NCBI GenBank assembly: GCA_945926565.1 | Contig: CAMELY010000095.1 | Coordinates: 1-5,593 of the forward strand | Direction: 5' to 3' | DNA length: 5,593 nucleotides | DNA from: an uncultured Clostridia bacterium | GTDB taxonomy: Bacteria; Bacillota; Clostridia; Oscillospirales; Oscillospiraceae | In this document: positions 5,401 through 5,593 of the stretch, one piece after another | Layout of the letters: every line of letters starts with the position of its first letter | Numbering within the stretch: position 1 is the stretch's first letter | Position numbers and translations under genes: made by a program | The notes under the pieces: generated by a model | Database searches by the model: none | The model's input: the letters and a program-made list of their open reading frames with translations, nothing else | What the model was told of the DNA's origin: nothing

Positions 5401-5593
5401 TTATCCGAACCGGCCGCTGATGTAGTCCTCAGTCCGCTTATCCCGGGGCATGGAGAAGATCTGGCTGGTCTCTCCCATCTCAATCAGGTCGCCCAGCAGG
5501 AAGAACGCTGTCTTGTCCGAGATGCGGGCTGCCTGCTGCATATTATGGGTGACGATGACCACGGTGTACTTCTGCTTCAGCTCGGTCATCAGC
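5401..5593 (-). CDS. pstB: Phosphate ABC transporter ATPase PstB, C-terminal end
   Basis: The last ~63 codons of PstB; the gene runs off the right edge, and the internal ATG at 5589 is not its start. Visible are the H-loop [18 protein letters not shown] and the characteristic [14 protein letters not shown], with a terminal EDYISGRFG. PstB energises high-affinity phosphate import by the PstSCAB complex at the inner face of the membrane. The Walker and signature motifs lie outside the window. It is followed at 24 bases by phoU in the same operon; pstSCA are expected further right but not seen. Confidence 0.96.
   Translation of the reverse strand, partial: LMTELKQKYTVVIVTHNMQQAARISDKTAFFLLGDLIEMGETSQIFSMPRDKRTEDYISGRFG

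Noticed and set aside
1..5593. CRISPR array, insertion sequence, tRNA or phage material
   Set aside because: No regularly spaced repeats, transposase motifs, terminal inverted repeats or tRNA cloverleaf were seen; the genes are core metabolic, phosphate and metal functions with uniform composition.

Overview
The window looks like chromosomal DNA from a high-GC gut clostridium. Evidence is the strong C/G third-position codon bias, AAGGAGG-type ribosome binding sites, good sigma-A promoters (TATAAT, TTGACG), classical intrinsic terminators, and proteins that read like Oscillospiraceae homologues (Flavonifractor/Lawsonibacter-like). The genus is an inference from style and remembered homologues, not from a search.

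Layout, left to right. (1) 1-413, plus strand: the 3' end of ATP-type phosphoenolpyruvate carboxykinase (pckA), closed by a strong terminator. Everything else is on the minus strand and is best read from right to left. (2) 5593-4714: the 3' end of pstB (phosphate ABC transporter ATPase) and complete phoU, closed by a perfect 11-bp hairpin terminator. (3) 4573-2151: a PhoB/PhoP-type response regulator and PhoR-type sensor kinase whose stop and start codons overlap as ATGA. They have their own TATAAT box and so form a separate transcription unit. (4) 2056-1703: a CsoR/RcnR-family metal-sensing repressor with a histidine-rich N-terminal extension, its own promoter and a GTG start. (5) 1664-494: an independent unit made of an extended -10 promoter, a manganese riboswitch (yybP-ykoY class), an overlapping intrinsic terminator, a CaCA-family cation antiporter and a final terminator that converges on that of pckA.

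How it works together. The right half is a phosphate module: PstB drives uptake, PhoU links the transporter to the kinase, and the two-component pair is the expected transcriptional output. The left half is a metal module. The antiporter is annotated by family as Na+/Ca2+, but its leader is a Mn2+-sensing RNA. The 3' strand of the aptamer P1 helix is also the 5' arm of the terminator hairpin, so the sequence predicts that Mn2+ binding turns the gene on. That suggests the antiporter exports manganese. The repressor just upstream carries a Cys-His-Cys metal site plus an extra aligned histidine, and no terminator separates it from the antiporter unit.

The most interesting items are the riboswitch-antiporter pairing, the hybrid metal site and His-rich tail of the repressor, and a candidate operator over its promoter. 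The remaining genes look ordinary. No CRISPR array, mobile element, tRNA or rRNA was seen.
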